Source: Amblyomma americanum
Lineage: Eukaryota > Arthropoda > Arachnida > Ixodida > Ixodidae
Direction: 5' to 3'
NCBI RefSeq assembly: GCF_052857255.1
Contig: NC_135502.1
Coordinates: forward strand, 190,475,257 to 190,539,256
DNA: 64,000 bases
Every line of letters begins with the position of its first letter. Position 1 is the first letter of the stretch. The translations under genes and the position numbers were made by a program. Of the stretch, positions 1 to 13,209 are shown in pieces. The notes beneath the pieces are model-generated. The model did not search any database. It saw only the letters and a program-made list of their open reading frames with translations, and was not told the origin of the DNA.

Positions 1-739
1 CTGGATTTTCCTTGTAGCGTCGTAACCCTGGGTATCACTGTAATTCAGCGTTTTCAGGTCGCTGCCTTAAATGCAGGTATTCACTCGAGCAATGCAGCCT
101 GGTAGAACGAAGCCAAGAACCTGGACCAAAAAGACGAAAAGGTTCCTCAACATCACCTCGCTTAGAGTGCCACCATGCCCTGTGCTAAAGAACGAAAAAT
201 GACTCGATTTAAAGCAGTGTCACGTCAATGTTGCAGCAGCTGCCTATGTTACGCTGGGGGCCGTGAACAGTGGTGGATCGGTACCACAGCTGCTGATGCC
301 GTGTTGCTCGATGTTCTTGTAGCGTCGTAACTCTCGGTATTACAGTAATTAAGCGTTTTCAGGTCGCTGTCGTAAATGCAGGTGTTCAGTCGAGCAATGC
401 AGCCTGGTAGAACGAAGCCAAGAACCCCAACCAAAAAGACGAAATGGTTCTTCAACATCACCTCGATCAGGATACCACCATGCCCAGTGCCAAAGAAGTA
501 AACGTGGCTCGATTTAAAGCAGTGTGGCGTCATTGTTGCAGAAGATGCCGATGTTACGCTAGGGGCCGTGAACAGTGGTGGATCGGTTCCACAGGTGGTG
601 ATGCCGAGTTGCTCGATGTTCCTTGTAGCATCGTAACTCTCGGTAATACAGTAAATTAGCGTTTTCAGGTCACTGCCTTAAATGCAGGTGTTCATTTGAG
701 CAAAGCAGCCTGGTAGAACGAAGCCAAGAACCTGAACCA

Positions 740-1680
740 AAAAGACGAAATGGTTCCTAGACATCACCTCGTTCCGAGTGCCACAATGTCCACTGACAAA
801 GAACAAAACGTGACTCGATTTAAAACACTGAGACGTCAATGCTGCAGTAGCTGCCGATGTTGCGCTGGGGCTATGAACAGTGTCGGATCGGTTCCACCGG
901 TGCTGATGCCGTGTTGCTCGATGTTCTTTGTAGCGTCGTAACTCTCGGTATTACAGTAATTAAGCGTTTTCAGGTCGCTGTCGTAAATGCAGGTGTTCAG
1001 TCGGGCAATGCAGCTTGGTAGAGCGAAGCCAAGAACCTGAACCAAAAAGACGAAATGGTTCCTCAACATCACCTCGCTCAGAGTGCCACCATGCCTTGTG
1101 GCAAACAATAAAACGTGACTCGATTTAAAGCAGTGTGACGTCAATGTTGCAGCAGCTGCCGATGTTACGCTGGAGCACGTGAACAGTGGTGAATCGGTTC
1201 CACACGTTCTGATGCCATGTTGCTGGATTTTCCTTGTAGCGTCGTAACCCTGGGTATCACTGTAATTCAGCGTTTTCAGGTCGCTGCCTTAAATGCAGGT
1301 ATTCACTCGAGCAATGCAGCCTGGTAGAACGAAGCCAAGAACCTGGACCAAAAAGACGAAAAGGTTCCTCAACATCACCTCGCTTTGAGTGCCACCATGC
1401 CCTGTGCTAAAGAACGAAAAATGACTCGATTTAAAGCAGTGTCACGTCAATGTTGCAGCAGCTGCCTATGTTACGCTGGGGGCCGTGAACAGTGGTGGAT
1501 CGGTACCACAGCTGCTGATGCCGTGTTGCTCGATGTTCTTGTAGCGTCGTAACTCTCGGTATTACAGTAATTAAGCGTTTTCAGGTCGCTGTCGTAAATG
1601 CAGGTGTTCAGTCGAGCAATGCAGTTTGGTAGAACGAAGCCAAGCACCTCAACCAAAAAGACGAAATGGTTCCTCAACAT
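740..1680. repeat. Satellite block repeated at about 5602-6540 (shift 4,860 bp)
   Basis: Three consecutive units with diagnostic changes recur in the same order 4,860 bp downstream. The changes are CGTTCCGAGTGCCACAATG, a GTTGCGCTGGGGCTATGA variant, and GGAGCACGTGAACAGTGGTG followed by CTGGATTTTCC. Similarity stops abruptly at about 1680/6540, where the left copy continues into a CAGTTCCTAAGAATG unit and the right copy into a different unit. A further copy of the second half is at about 15593-16400, and its right part matches to about 1900. The 4,860-bp shift equals 16 monomers. Confidence 0.8.
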
Positions 1681-3149
1681 CACCTCGCTCAGGTTGCCAC
1701 CATACCCAGTTCCTAAGAATGAAGCGTGAGTTGATTTATAGCAGTGTGACATCAATGTTGTAGCAGCGGCCGATGTTACGCTGAGGGCCGTGAACAGTGG
1801 TGAATCGGTTCCACAGGTGCTGATGCCGTGTTGCTCGTTTTTCCTTGTAGCGTCGTAACCCTCGGTATTACACTAAATAAGCGTTTTCATGTCGCTGTCT
1901 TGAATGCAGGTGTTCATTCGAGCAATGCAGCCTGGTAGAACGAAGCCAAGAGCCTGAGCCAAAAAGACGAAATGGCTGCTACACATTGCCTCACTCAGAG
2001 TGCCACCATGCCTTGTGCCAAAGAATGAAACGTAACTCGATTTAAAGTAGTGGGACGTCAATGTAGCAGCAGATGCCGATGTTACGCTGGGGGCCGTGAA
2101 CAGTGGTGGATCGGTTCCACAGGGGCTGATGCCGTGTTCTCGATGTTCCTTGTAGCGTCGTAACCCTGTGTATCGCAGTAATTCAGCGTTTTCAGGTCGC
2201 TGTCTTAAATGCAGGTGTTCGCTCGAGCAATGCAGCCTGGTAGAACGAAGCCAAGAACCTTAACCGAAAAGTCGAAACGGTTTCTTAACATCACCTCGCT
2301 TAGAGTGCCACCATGCCCTGTGCTATATAACGAAACCTGACGTCAATGTTGTACCAGCGGCCGATGTTACGCTGAGGGCCGTGAACAGTGGTGGATCGGT
2401 TCCAGAGGTGCTGATGCCGTGTTGCTTGATGTTACTTGTAGCGCCGTAACTCTCGGTATTACAGTAATTCAGCTTTTTCAGGTCGCTGTCTTAAATGCAT
2501 GTGTTCATTCGAGCAATGCAGCCTAGTAAAACGAAGCCAAGAACCTGAACCAAAAAGACGAAATCGTTCGTCAACATCTCCTCGCTCAAAGTGCCACCAT
2601 GCTCTGTCCCAAAGAACGAAACGTGACTCGATTAAAAGAAGTGTGACGTCAATGCTTCAGCAGCTGCCGGTATTACGGTGGGGCTATGAACAGTGTCGGA
2701 TAGGTTCCACAGGTGCTGATGCCGTGTTGCTCGATGTTCCTTGTATCGTCGTAACTCTCGGTAATGCAGCAATTCAGCGTTTTCAGGTCGCTGTCGTAAA
2801 TGCAGGTGTTCACTCGAGCAATGCAGCCTGGTAAAACGAAGCCTAGAACCTGATCCAAAAAGACGAAATGGTTCCTCAACATCACCTCGCTCAGAGTGCC
2901 AACATGTCCAGTGACAAAGAACTAAACGTGACTCGATTTAAAGTAGTGTGACGTCAATCTTGCAGCAGATGCGATGTTACGCTGGGGGCCGTGAACAGTG
3001 GTTAATCGGTTCCACTGGGGCTTATGATGTGTTCTCGATGTTCCTTGTAGCGCCGTATCCTTGGGTATTACAGTAATTCAGCGTTTTCAGGTCGCTGCCT
3101 TAAATGCAGGTGTTCCCTCGAGCAATGCAGCCTGGTAGAACGAAGCAAA

Positions 3150-4600
3150 GAACCTGAACCAAAAGATGAAATGGTTCCTCAACATCACCTCGCTTAGAGT
3201 GCCACCATGCCCTGTGCCAAAGAACGAAACGTGACTATTTAAAACAGTGTGACGCCAATGTTGCAGCAGCTGAATATGTTACGCTGGTGGCCGTGTACAG
3301 TGGTGGATCGGTTCCACCGGTGCTGATGCCGTGTTGCTCGATGTTCTTTGTAGCGTCGTAACTCTCACTATTACAGTAATTAAGCGTTTTAAATCCGCTG
3401 TCGTAAATGCAGGTGTTCAGTCGAGCAATGCAGCCTGGTAGAACGAAGCCAAGAACCTAAACCAAAAAGACGAAATGGTTCCTCAACATCACCTCGATCA
3501 GTGCACCACCATGCCCAGTGCCAAAGAACGAAACGTGACTTGATTTAGAAAAGTGTGACGTCAATGTTGCAGCAGCTGCCGATGTTACGCTGGGGGACGT
3601 GAACAGTGGTGATTCGGTTCCACACGTGTTGATGCCGTGTTGCTCGATGTTCCTTGTAGCGCCGTAACCATCGGTTTTACACTAAATAAGCATTTTCAGG
3701 TCGCTGTCTTAAATGCAGGTGTTCATTTGAGCAATGCAGCCTAGTACAACGAAGCCAAGAACCTGAACCAAAAAGACGAAATGGTTCCTCAACATCACCT
3801 CGCTCAGAGTGCCACCATGCCCTGTGCCAAAGAACGAAACGTGACTCGATTTAGAAAAGTGTGACGTCAATGTTGCAGCAGCTGCCAATATTACGCTGGT
3901 GGCCGTGAACAGTGGTGGATCGGTTCGACAGGGGCTGATTCCGTGTTGCTCGATGTTCCTTGTAGTGTCGTAACTGCCGGTAATACAGTAATTCAGATTT
4001 TTCAGGTCGCTGTCGTATATGCAGGTGTACACACGAGCAATGCAGCCTGGTGGAATGAAGCCAAGAACCTGAACCAAATAGACGAAATGGTTCCTCAACA
4101 TCACCTCGCTTAGAGTGCCACCATGCCCTGTGCCAAAGAACGAAACGTGACTATTTAAAGCAGTGTGACGCCAATGTTGCAGCAGCTGAATATGTTACGC
4201 TGGTGGCCGTGTACAGTGGTGGATCGGTTCCACCGGTGCTGATGCCGTGTTGCTCGATGTTCTTTGTAGCGTCGTAACTCTCACTATTACAGTAATTAAG
4301 CGTTTTAAATCCGCTGTCGTAAATGCAGGTGTTCAGTCGAGCAATGCAGCCTGGTAGAACGAAGCCAAGAACCTAAACCAAAAAGACGAAATGGTTCCTC
4401 AACATCACCTCGATCAGTGCACCACCATGCCCAGAGCCAAAGAACGAAACGTGCCTCGATTTATAGCAGTGTGACGTCAATGTTGCAGCAGCTGCCGATG
4501 TTACGCTGGGGGACGTGAACAGTGGTGATTCGGTTCCACACGTGTTGATGCCGTGTTGCTCGATGTTCCTTGTAGCGTCGTAACCATCGGTATTACACTA
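3150..4600. repeat. Satellite block repeated at about 8313-9760 (shift 5,163 bp)
   Basis: A run of units recurs with a shift of 5,163 bp, or 17 monomers. The run has CTGAATATGTTACGCTGGTG plus TAAATCCGCTG, then GATTCGGTTCCACACGTG plus CATCGGTATTACACTAAAT, then CCAATATTACGCTGGTGG plus GTTCGACAGGGGCTGATTCC. Within the block, the CTGAATATG unit recurs about 910 bp apart (near 3240 and 4150, again near 5070; likewise near 8400 and 9310). This indicates a local 3-unit higher-order repeat nested in the larger one. Confidence 0.75.
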
Positions 4601-7449
4601 AATAAGCGTTTTCAGGTCGCTGTCTTAAATGCAGGTGTTCATTCGAGCAATGCAGCCTAGTACAACGAAGCCAAGAACCTGAACCAAAAAGACGAAATGG
4701 TTCCTCAACATCACCTCGCTCAGAGTGCCACCATGCCTTGTGCCAAAGAACGAAACGTAACTCGATTTAAAGTAGTGTGACGTCAATGTTGCAGCAGATG
4801 CCGATGTTACGCTGGGGGCCGTGAACAGTGGTGGATCGGTTCTACAGGGGCTGATGCCGTGTTCTCGATGTTCCTTGTAGCGTCGTAACCCTGGTTATTA
4901 CACTAAATAAGCGTTTTCAGGTCGCTGTCTTAAATGCAGGTGTTCACTTGAGCAATGCAGCCTGGTAGAACGAAGCCAAGAACCTGAACCAAAAGATGAA
5001 ATGGTTCCTCAACATCACCTCGCTTAGAGTGCCACCATGCCCTGTGCCAAAGAACGAAACGTGACTCTATTTAAAGCAGTGTGACGCCAATGTTGCAGCA
5101 GCTGAATATGTTACGCTGGTGGCCGTGTACAGTGGTGGATCGGTTCCACCGGTGCTGATGCCGTGTTGCTCGATGTTCTTTGTAGCGTCGTAACTCTCAC
5201 TATTACAGTAATTAAGCGTTTTAAATCCGCTGCCGTAAATGCAGGTGTTCTGTGGAGCAATGCAGCCTAGTAGGACGAAGCCAAAAACCTCACCAAAAAG
5301 ACGAAATGGTTCCTCAACATCACCTCGCTTAGAGTGCCACCATGCCCTGTGCCAAAGAACGAAACGTGGCTCGATTTAAAGCAGTGTGATGTCAATGTTG
5401 CAGCAGCTGCCTATGTTACGCTGGTGGCCATGAACAGTGAGGGATCGGTTCCACCGGTGCTGATGCCGTGTTGCTCGATGTCCTTTGTAGTGTCGTAACT
5501 CTCGGTATTACAGTAATTAAGTGTTTTCAGGTTGCTGTCGTAAATGCAGGTGTTCAGTCGAGCAATGCAGCCTGGTAGAACGAAGCCAAGAACCTCAACC
5601 AAAAAGACGAAATGGTTCCTCGACATCACCTCGTTCCGAGTGCCACAATGTCCAGTGACAAAGAACAAAACGTGACTCGATTTAAAACACAGTCGTCAAT
5701 GCTGCAGCAGCTGCCGATGTTGCGCTGGGGCTATGAAAAGTGTCGGATCGGTTCCACCGGTGCTGATGCCGTGTTGCTCGATGTTCTTTGTAGCGTCGTA
5801 ACTCTCGGTATTACAATAATTAAGCGTTTTCAGGTCGCTGTAGTAAATGCAGGTGATCAGTCGAGCAATGCAGCTTGGTAGAGCGAAGCCAAGAACCTGA
5901 ACCAAAAAGACGAAATGGTTCCTCAACATCACCTCGCTCAGAGTGCCACCATGCCTTGTGGCAAACAATAAAACGTGACTCGATTTAAAGCAGTGTGACG
6001 TCAATGTTGCAGCAGCTGCCGATGTTACGCTGGAGCACGTGAACAGTGGTGAATCGGATCCACACGTTCTGATGCCATGTTGCTGGATTTTCCTTGTAGC
6101 GTCGTAACCCTGGGTATCACTGTAATTCAGCGTTTTCAGGTCGCTGCCTTAAATGCAGGTATTCACTCGAGCAATGCAGCCTGGTAGAACGAAGCCAAGA
6201 ACCTGGACCAAAAAGACGAAAAGGTTCCTCAACATCACCTCACTTAGAGTGCCACCATGCCCTGTGGTAAAGAACGAAAAATGACTCGATTTAAAGCAGT
6301 GTCACGTCAATGTTGCAGCAGCTGCCTATGTTACGCTGGGGGCCGTGAACAGTGGTGGATCGGTACCACAGCTGCTGATGCCGTGTTGCTCGATGTTCTT
6401 GTAGCGTCGTAACTCTCGGTATTACAGTAATTAAGCGTTTTCAGGTCGCTGTCGTAAATGCAGGTGTTCAGTCGAGCAAAGCAGTTTGGTAGAACGAAGC
6501 CAAGCACCTCAACCAAAAAGACGAAATGGTTCCTCAACATCTCCTCGCTCAGAGTGCCACCATGCCCTGTGCCAAAGAACGAAACGTGACTCGATTTAAA
6601 GCAGTGTGACGTCAGTGTTGTAGCAGCGGCCGATGTTACGCTGAGGGCCGTGAACAGTGGTGGATCGGTTCCACCGGTGCTGATGCCGTGTTGCTCGATG
6701 TTCTTTGTAGCGTCGTAACTCTCGGTATTACAGTAATTAAGCGTTTTCAGGTCGCTGTCGTAAATGCAGGTGTTCAGTCGGGCAATGCAGCCTTGTAGAA
6801 CGAAGCAAGAACCTCAACCAAAAAGTCGAAATGGTTCCTCAACATCACCTCGATCAGGGAGCCACCATGCCCAGTGCCAAAGAATTAAACGTAACTCGAT
6901 TTAAAACTGTGTGACGTCAATGTTGCAGCAGCTGCCGATGTTACGCTGGGCCCATGAGCAGTGGTGGATCGGTCCCACAGGTGCTGATGCCGTGTTCTCG
7001 ATGTTCCTTGTAGCGTCGTAACCCGTGTATCGCAGTAATTCAGCGTTTTCAGGTCGCTGTCTTAAATGCAGGTGTTCACTCGAGCAATATAGCCTGGTAG
7101 AACGAAGCCAAGAACCTGAACCAAAAAGACGAAATGGTTCCTCAACATCACCTCGCTTAGAGTGCCACCATGCCCTGTGCTATAGAACGAAACCTGACGT
7201 CCATGTTTAACCAGCGGCCGATGTTACGCTGAGGGCCGTGAACAGTGGTGGATCGGTTCCAGAGGTGCTGATGCCGTGTTGCTTGATGTTACTTGTAGCG
7301 CCGTAACTCTCGGTATTACAGTAGTTCAGCGTTTTCAGGTCGCTGTCTTAAATGCAGGTGTTCATTCGAGCAATGCAGCCTAGTAGAACGAAGCCAAGAA
7401 CCTGAACCAAAAAGACGAAATCGTTCGTCAACATCTCCTCGCTCAAAGT

Positions 7450-8390
7450 GCCACCATGTCCAGTGACAAAGAACGAAACATGACTCGATATAAAACACTG
7501 TGACGTCAATGCTTCAGCAGCTGCCGGTATTACGGTGGGGCTATAAACAGTGTCGGATAGGTTCCACAGGTGCTGATGCCGCGTTGCTCGATGTTCCTTG
7601 TATCGTCGTAACTCTCGGTAATACAGCAATTCAGCGTTTTCAGGTCGCTGTCGTAAATGCAGGTGTTCACTCGAGCAATGCAGCCTGGTAAAACGAAGCC
7701 TAGAACTTGAACCAAAAAGACGAAATGGTTCTTCAATATCACCTCGCTCAGGGTGACACCATACCCAGTTCCTAAGAATGAAGCGTGAGTCGATTTATAG
7801 CTGTGTGACATCAATGTTGTAGCAGCGGCCGATGTTGCGCTGAGGGCCGTGAACAGTGGTGAATCGGTTCCACAGGTGCTGATGCCGTGTTGCTCGATAT
7901 TCGTTGTAGCGTCGTAACCCTCGGTATTACAATAAATGAGCGTTTTCAGGTCGCTGTCTTAAATGCAGGTGATCACTCGAGCAATGCAGCCTGGTAGAAC
8001 GAAGCCAAATACCTGAGCCAAAAAGACGAAATGGCTCCTACACATTGCCTCGCTCAGAGTGCCACCATGCCTTGTGCCAAAGAACGAAACGTAACTCGAT
8101 TTAAAGTAGTGTGACGTCAATCTTGCAGCAGATGCGATGTTACGCTGGGGGCCGTGAACAGTGGTTAATCGGTTCCACAGGGGCTTATGATGTGTTCTCG
8201 ATGTTCCTTGTAGCGTCGTATCCTTGGGTATCACAGTAATTCAGCGTTTTCAGGTCGCTGCCTTAAATGCAGGTGTTCACTCAAGCAATGCAGCCTGGTA
8301 GAACGAAGCCAAGAACCTGAACCAAAAGATGAAATGGTTCCTCAACATCACCTCGCTTAGAGTGCCACCATGCCCTGTGCCAAAGAACGA
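7450..8390. repeat. Three-unit block also present at about 23198-24140 and 36320-37260
   Basis: A three-unit cassette appears three times in the window. Its marks are GCTTCAGCAGCTGCCGGTAT with GGCTATAAACAGTGTCGG, then GGGTGACACCATACCCAG, then GCGGCCGATGTTGCGCTGAG, then CAAATACCTGAGCC, then GGGGCTTATGATGTG. The shifts are 15,748 bp (which includes the foldback insertion) and 13,122 bp. The rare private changes shared by all three copies show duplication of a block rather than independent mutation of units. Confidence 0.8.
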
Positions 8391-11300
8391 AACGTGACTA
8401 TTTAAAGCAGTGTGACGCCAATGTTGCAGCAGCTGAATATGTTACGCTGGTGGCCGTGTACAGTGGTGGATCGGTTCCACCGGTGCTGATGCCGTGTTGC
8501 TCGATGTTCTTTGTAGCGTCGTAACTCTCACTATTACAGTAATTAAGCGTTTTAAATCCGCTGTCGTAAATGCAGGTGTTCAGTCGAGCAATGCAGCCTG
8601 GTAGAACGAAGCCAAGAACCTAAACCAAAAAGACGAAATGGTTCCTCAACATCACCTCGATCAGTGCACCACAATGCCCAGTGCCAAAGAACGAAACGTG
8701 CCTCGATTTATAGCAGTGTGACGTCAATGTTGCAGCAGCTGCCGATGTTACGCTGGGGGACGTGAACAGTGGTGATTCGGTTCCACACGTGTTGATGCCG
8801 TGTTGCTCGATGTTCCTTGTAGCGTCGTAACCATCGGTATTACACTAAATAAGCATTTTCAGGTCGCTGTCTTAAATGCAGGTGTTCATTCGAGCAATGC
8901 AGCCTAGTACAACGAAGCCAAGAACCTGAACCAAAGAGACGAAATGGTTCCTCAACATCACCTCGCTCAGAGTGCCACCATGCCCTGTGCCAAAGAACGA
9001 AACGTGACTCGATTTAGAAAAGTGTGACGTCAATGTTGCAGCAGCTGCCAATATTACGCTGGTGGCCGTGAACAGTGGTGGATCGGTTCGACAGGGGCTG
9101 ATTCCGTGTTGCTCGATGTTCCTTGTAGTGTCGTAACTGCCGGTAATACAGTAATTCAGATTTTTCAGGTCGCTGTCGTATATGCAGGTGTTCACACGAG
9201 CAATGCAACCTGGTGGAATGAAGCCAAGAACCTGAACCAAATAGACGAAATGGTTCCTCAACATCACCTCGCTTAGAGTGCCACCATGCCCTGTGCCAAA
9301 GAACGAAACGTGACTATTTAAAGCAGTGTGACGCCAATGTTGCAGCAGCTGAATATGTTACGCTGGTGGCCGTGTACAGTGGTGGATCGGTTCCACCGGT
9401 GCTGATGCCGTGTTGCTCGATGTTCTTTGTAGCGTCGTAACTCTCACTATTACAGTAATTAAGCGTTTTAAATCCGCTGTCGTAAATGCAGGTGTTCAGT
9501 CGAGCAATGCAGCCTGGTAGAACGAAGCCAAGAACCTAAACCAAAAAGACGAAATGGTTCCTCAACATCACCTCGATCAGTGCACCACCATGCCCAGTGC
9601 CAAAGAACGAAACGTGCCTCGATTTATAGCAGTGTGACGTCAATGTTGCAGCAGCTGCCGATGTTACGCTGGGGGACGTGAACAGTGGAGATTCGGTTAC
9701 ACACGTGTTGATGCCGTGTTGCTCGATGTTCCTTGTAGCGTCGTAACCATCGGTATTACACTAAATAAGCGTTTTCAGGTCGCTGTCTTAAATGCAGGTG
9801 TTCATTCGAGCAATGCAGCCTAGTACAACGAAGCCAAGAACCTGAACCAAAAAGACGAAATGGTTCCTCAACATCACCTCGCTCAGAGTGCCACCATGCC
9901 CTGTGCCAAAGAACGAAACGTGACTCGATTTAGAAAAGTGTGACGTCAATGTTGCAGCAGCTGCCAATATTACGCTGGTGGCCGTGAACAGTGGTGGATC
10001 GGTTCCACCGGTGCTGATGCCGTGTTGCTCGATGTCCTTTGTAGCGTCGTAACTCTCGGTATTACAGTAATTAGGCGTTTTCAGGTCGCTGTCGTAAATG
10101 CAGGTGTTCAGTCGGGCAATGCAGCCTGGTAGAACGAAGCAAGAACCTCAACCAAAAAGACGAAATGGTTCCTCAACATCACCATGATCAGGGTGCCACC
10201 ATGCCCAGTGCCAAAGAATTAAACGTGACTCGATTTAAAACTGTGTGACGTCAATGTTGCAGCAGCTGCCGATGTTACGCTGGGCCCATGAGCAGTGGTG
10301 GATCGGTCCCACAGGTGCTGATGCCGAGTTGCTCGATCTTCCTTGTAGCGTCGTAACTCTCGGTAATACAGTAAATTAGCATTTTCAGGTTGCTGTCCTA
10401 AATGCAGGTGTTCATTTTAGCAATGCAGCCTGGTAGAACGAAGCCTAGAACCTGAACCAAAAAGACGAAATGGTTCCTCAACATCACCTCGCTCAGAGTG
10501 CCACCATGTCCTGTGACAAAGAACGAAACGTGACTCGATTTAAAACACTGTGACGTCAATGCTTCAGCAGCTGCCGGTATTACGGTGGGGCTATGAACAG
10601 TGTCGGATAGGTTCCACAGGTGCTGATGCCGTGTTGCTCGATGTTCCTTGTATCGTCGTAACTCTCGGTAATACAGTAACTCAGCGTTTTCTGGCCGCTG
10701 CCGTAAATACAGGTGTTCACTCGAGCAATGGAGCCTGGTAGAACGAAGCCAAGAACCTGAGCCAAAAAGACGAAATGGCTGCTACACATTGCCTCACTCA
10801 GAGTGCCACCATGCCCAGTGCCAAAGAACGAAGTGTGACTCGATTTAAAGCAGTGTGATGTCAATGTTGTAGCAGCTGCCGATGTTACTATGGGGATCGT
10901 GAACAGTGGTGGGTCGGTTCCACAGGTTCTGATGTCGTGTTCCTCGATGCTCCTTGTAGCGTCGTAGCTCTTGGTATTACAGTAACTCAGCGTTTTCTGG
11001 CCGCTGCCGTAAATACAGGTGTTCACTCGAGCAATGGAGCCTGGTAGAACGAAGCAAAGAACCTGAGCCAAAAAGACGAAATGGCTGCTACACATTGCCT
11101 CACTCAGAGTGCCACCATGTCTTGTGCCAAAGAATGAAACGTAACTCGATTTAAAGTAGTGGGACGTCAATGTAGCAGCAGATGCCGATGGTACGCTGGG
11201 GGCCGTGAACAGTGGTGGATCGGTTCCACAGGGGCTGATGCCGTGTTCTCGATGTTCCTTGTAGCGTCGTAACCCTGTGTATCGCAGTAATTCAGCGTTT

Positions 11301-13165
11301 TCAGGTCGCTGTCCTAAATGCAGGTGTTCGCTCGAGCAATGCAGCCAGGTAGAACGAAACAAAGAACCTGAACCGAAAAGTCGAAACGGTTCCTCAACAT
11401 CACCTCGCTCAGGGTGCCATCACACCCAGTTCAAAAGAACGAAGCTTGACTCGATTTATTGCAGTGTGACGTCATGTTGCAGCAGCTGCCGATGTTACGC
11501 TGGAGCACTTGAACAGTGGTGAATCGGTTCCAGCGGTGCTGATGCCGTGTTGCTCGATGTTCTTTGTAGCGTCGTAACTCTCGGTAATACAGTAATTAAG
11601 CGTTTTCAGGTCGCTGTCGCAAATGCAGGTGTTCACTCGAGCAATGCTGACTGGTAGAACGAAGCCAAGAACCTGAACCAAAAAGACGAAATGGTTCCTC
11701 AACATCCCCTCACTTAGGGTGCCACCATGCCCAGTGCCAAAGAACGAAGTGTGACTCGATTTAAAGCAGTGTGACGTCAATGTTGTAGCAGCTGCCGATG
11801 TTACTATGGGGATCGTGAACAGTGGTGGATCGGTTCCACAGGGGCTTATGCCGTGTTCTCGATGTTCCTTGTAGCGTCGTATCCTTGGGTATCACAGTAA
11901 TTCAGCGTTTTCAGGTCGCTGCCTTAAATGCAGGTGTTCACTCGAGCAATGCAGCCTGGTAGAACGAAGCCAAGAACCTGAACCAAAAGATGAAATGGTT
12001 CCTCAACATCACCTCGCTTAGACTGCCACCATGCCCTGTGCCAAAGAACGAAACGTGACTATTTAAAGCAGTGTGACGCCAATGTTGCAGCAGCTGAATA
12101 TGTTACGCTGGTGGCCGTGTACAGTGGTGGATCGGTTCCACCGGTGCTGATGCCGTGTTGCTCGATGTTCTTTGTATCGTCGTAACTCTCGGTAATACAG
12201 CAATTCAGCGTTTTCAGGTCGCTGTCGTAAATGCAGGTGTTCACTCGAGCAATGTAGCCTGGTAAAACGAAGCCTAGAACCTGAACCAAAAAGACGAAAT
12301 GGTTCCTCAACATCTCCTCGCTTAGAGTGCCACCATGCCCTGTGCCAAAGAATGAAACGTGACTCAATTTAAAGCAGTGTGACGTCAATGTTGCAGCAGC
12401 TGCCTATGTTACGCTGGTGGCCGTGAACAGTGGTGGATCGGTTCCACCGGTGCTGATGCCGTGTTTCTCGATGTTCTTTGTAGCGTCGTAAATCTAGGTA
12501 TTACAGTAATTAAGTGTTTTCAGGTTGCTGTCGTAAATGCAGGTGTTCAGTCGAGCAATGCAGAATGGTAGAACGAAGCCAAGAACCTGAACCAAAAAGA
12601 CGAAATGGTTCCTCAACATCACCTCGCTCAGAGTGCCACCATGCCTTGTGGCAAAGAATAAAACGTGACTCGATTTAAAGCAGTGTGACGTCAATGTTGC
12701 AGCTGATGCCGATGTTACGCTGAGGGCCGTGAACAGTGGTGGATCGGTTCCACAGGAGCTGATGCCGTGTTGCTCGATGTTCTTTGTAGCGTCGTAACTC
12801 TAGGTATTACAGTAATTAAGCGTTTTCAGGTCGCTGTCGTAAATGCAGGTGTTCAGTCGAGCAATGCAGCCTTGTAGAACAAAGCCAAGAACCTGAACCA
12901 AAAAGACGAAATGGTTTCTCAACATCACCTCGCTCAGGGTGCCACCACGCCCAGTTCAAAAAAACGAGGAGTGACTAGATTCATTGCAGTGTGACGTCAT
13001 GTTGCAGCAGCTGCCGATGTTACGCTGGAGCACGTGAACAGTGGTGAATCGGTTCCACACGTTCTGATGCCGTGTTGCTCGATTTTCCTTGTAGCGTCGT
13101 AACCCTGGGTATCAAAGCATTCAGCGTTTTCAGGTCGCTGCCTTAAATGCAGGTGATCATTCGAG

Positions 13166-13177
13166 CAATGCAGCCTG
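13166..13177. repeat. Left target-site duplication of the foldback element
   Basis: CAATGCAGCCTG lies directly before the inserted sequence and recurs directly after it at 13711-13722. The 12-mer is itself part of the satellite unit, and an uninterrupted unit contains it only once, so the second copy arose at insertion. Confidence 0.85.
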
Positions 13178-13209
13178 AGTAAAGCAGAAATTTGGGCAAG
13201 TTGGTACGT

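Larger units (their letters stand above)
1..13177. repeat. ~305-bp satellite array, segment I
   Basis: This is head-to-tail satellite DNA of about 43 monomers. The landmark GTCAATGTTGCAGCAGCTGC recurs near 223, 529, 834, 1139 and 1446, a spacing of 305-307 bp. Other once-per-unit landmarks, in order, are GTGAACAGTGGTGGATCGGT, CGTTTTCAGGTCGCTG, TCGAGCAATGCAGCCTGGTA, GAACGAAGCCAAGAACCT and GTGCCACCATGCCC. Units diverge by point changes and small indels and belong to recurring subtypes, such as those with CTGAATATG, TAAATCCGCTG or GGCTGCTACACATTGCC. The window opens inside a unit; positions 1-420 repeat at 1223-1640 (four units). No gene is supported here: open frames of 60-260 codons occur on both strands, overlap each other and follow the repeat period. 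Confidence 0.97.

Noticed and set aside
172..226. GTGCCACCATG in each unit, a near-perfect Kozak start
   Set aside because: The frame that follows encodes only about 15 residues (beginning MPCAKERNVTRF in typical units) before a stop. The match is a fixed feature of one ancestral sequence copied many times, so its frequency carries no independent weight.
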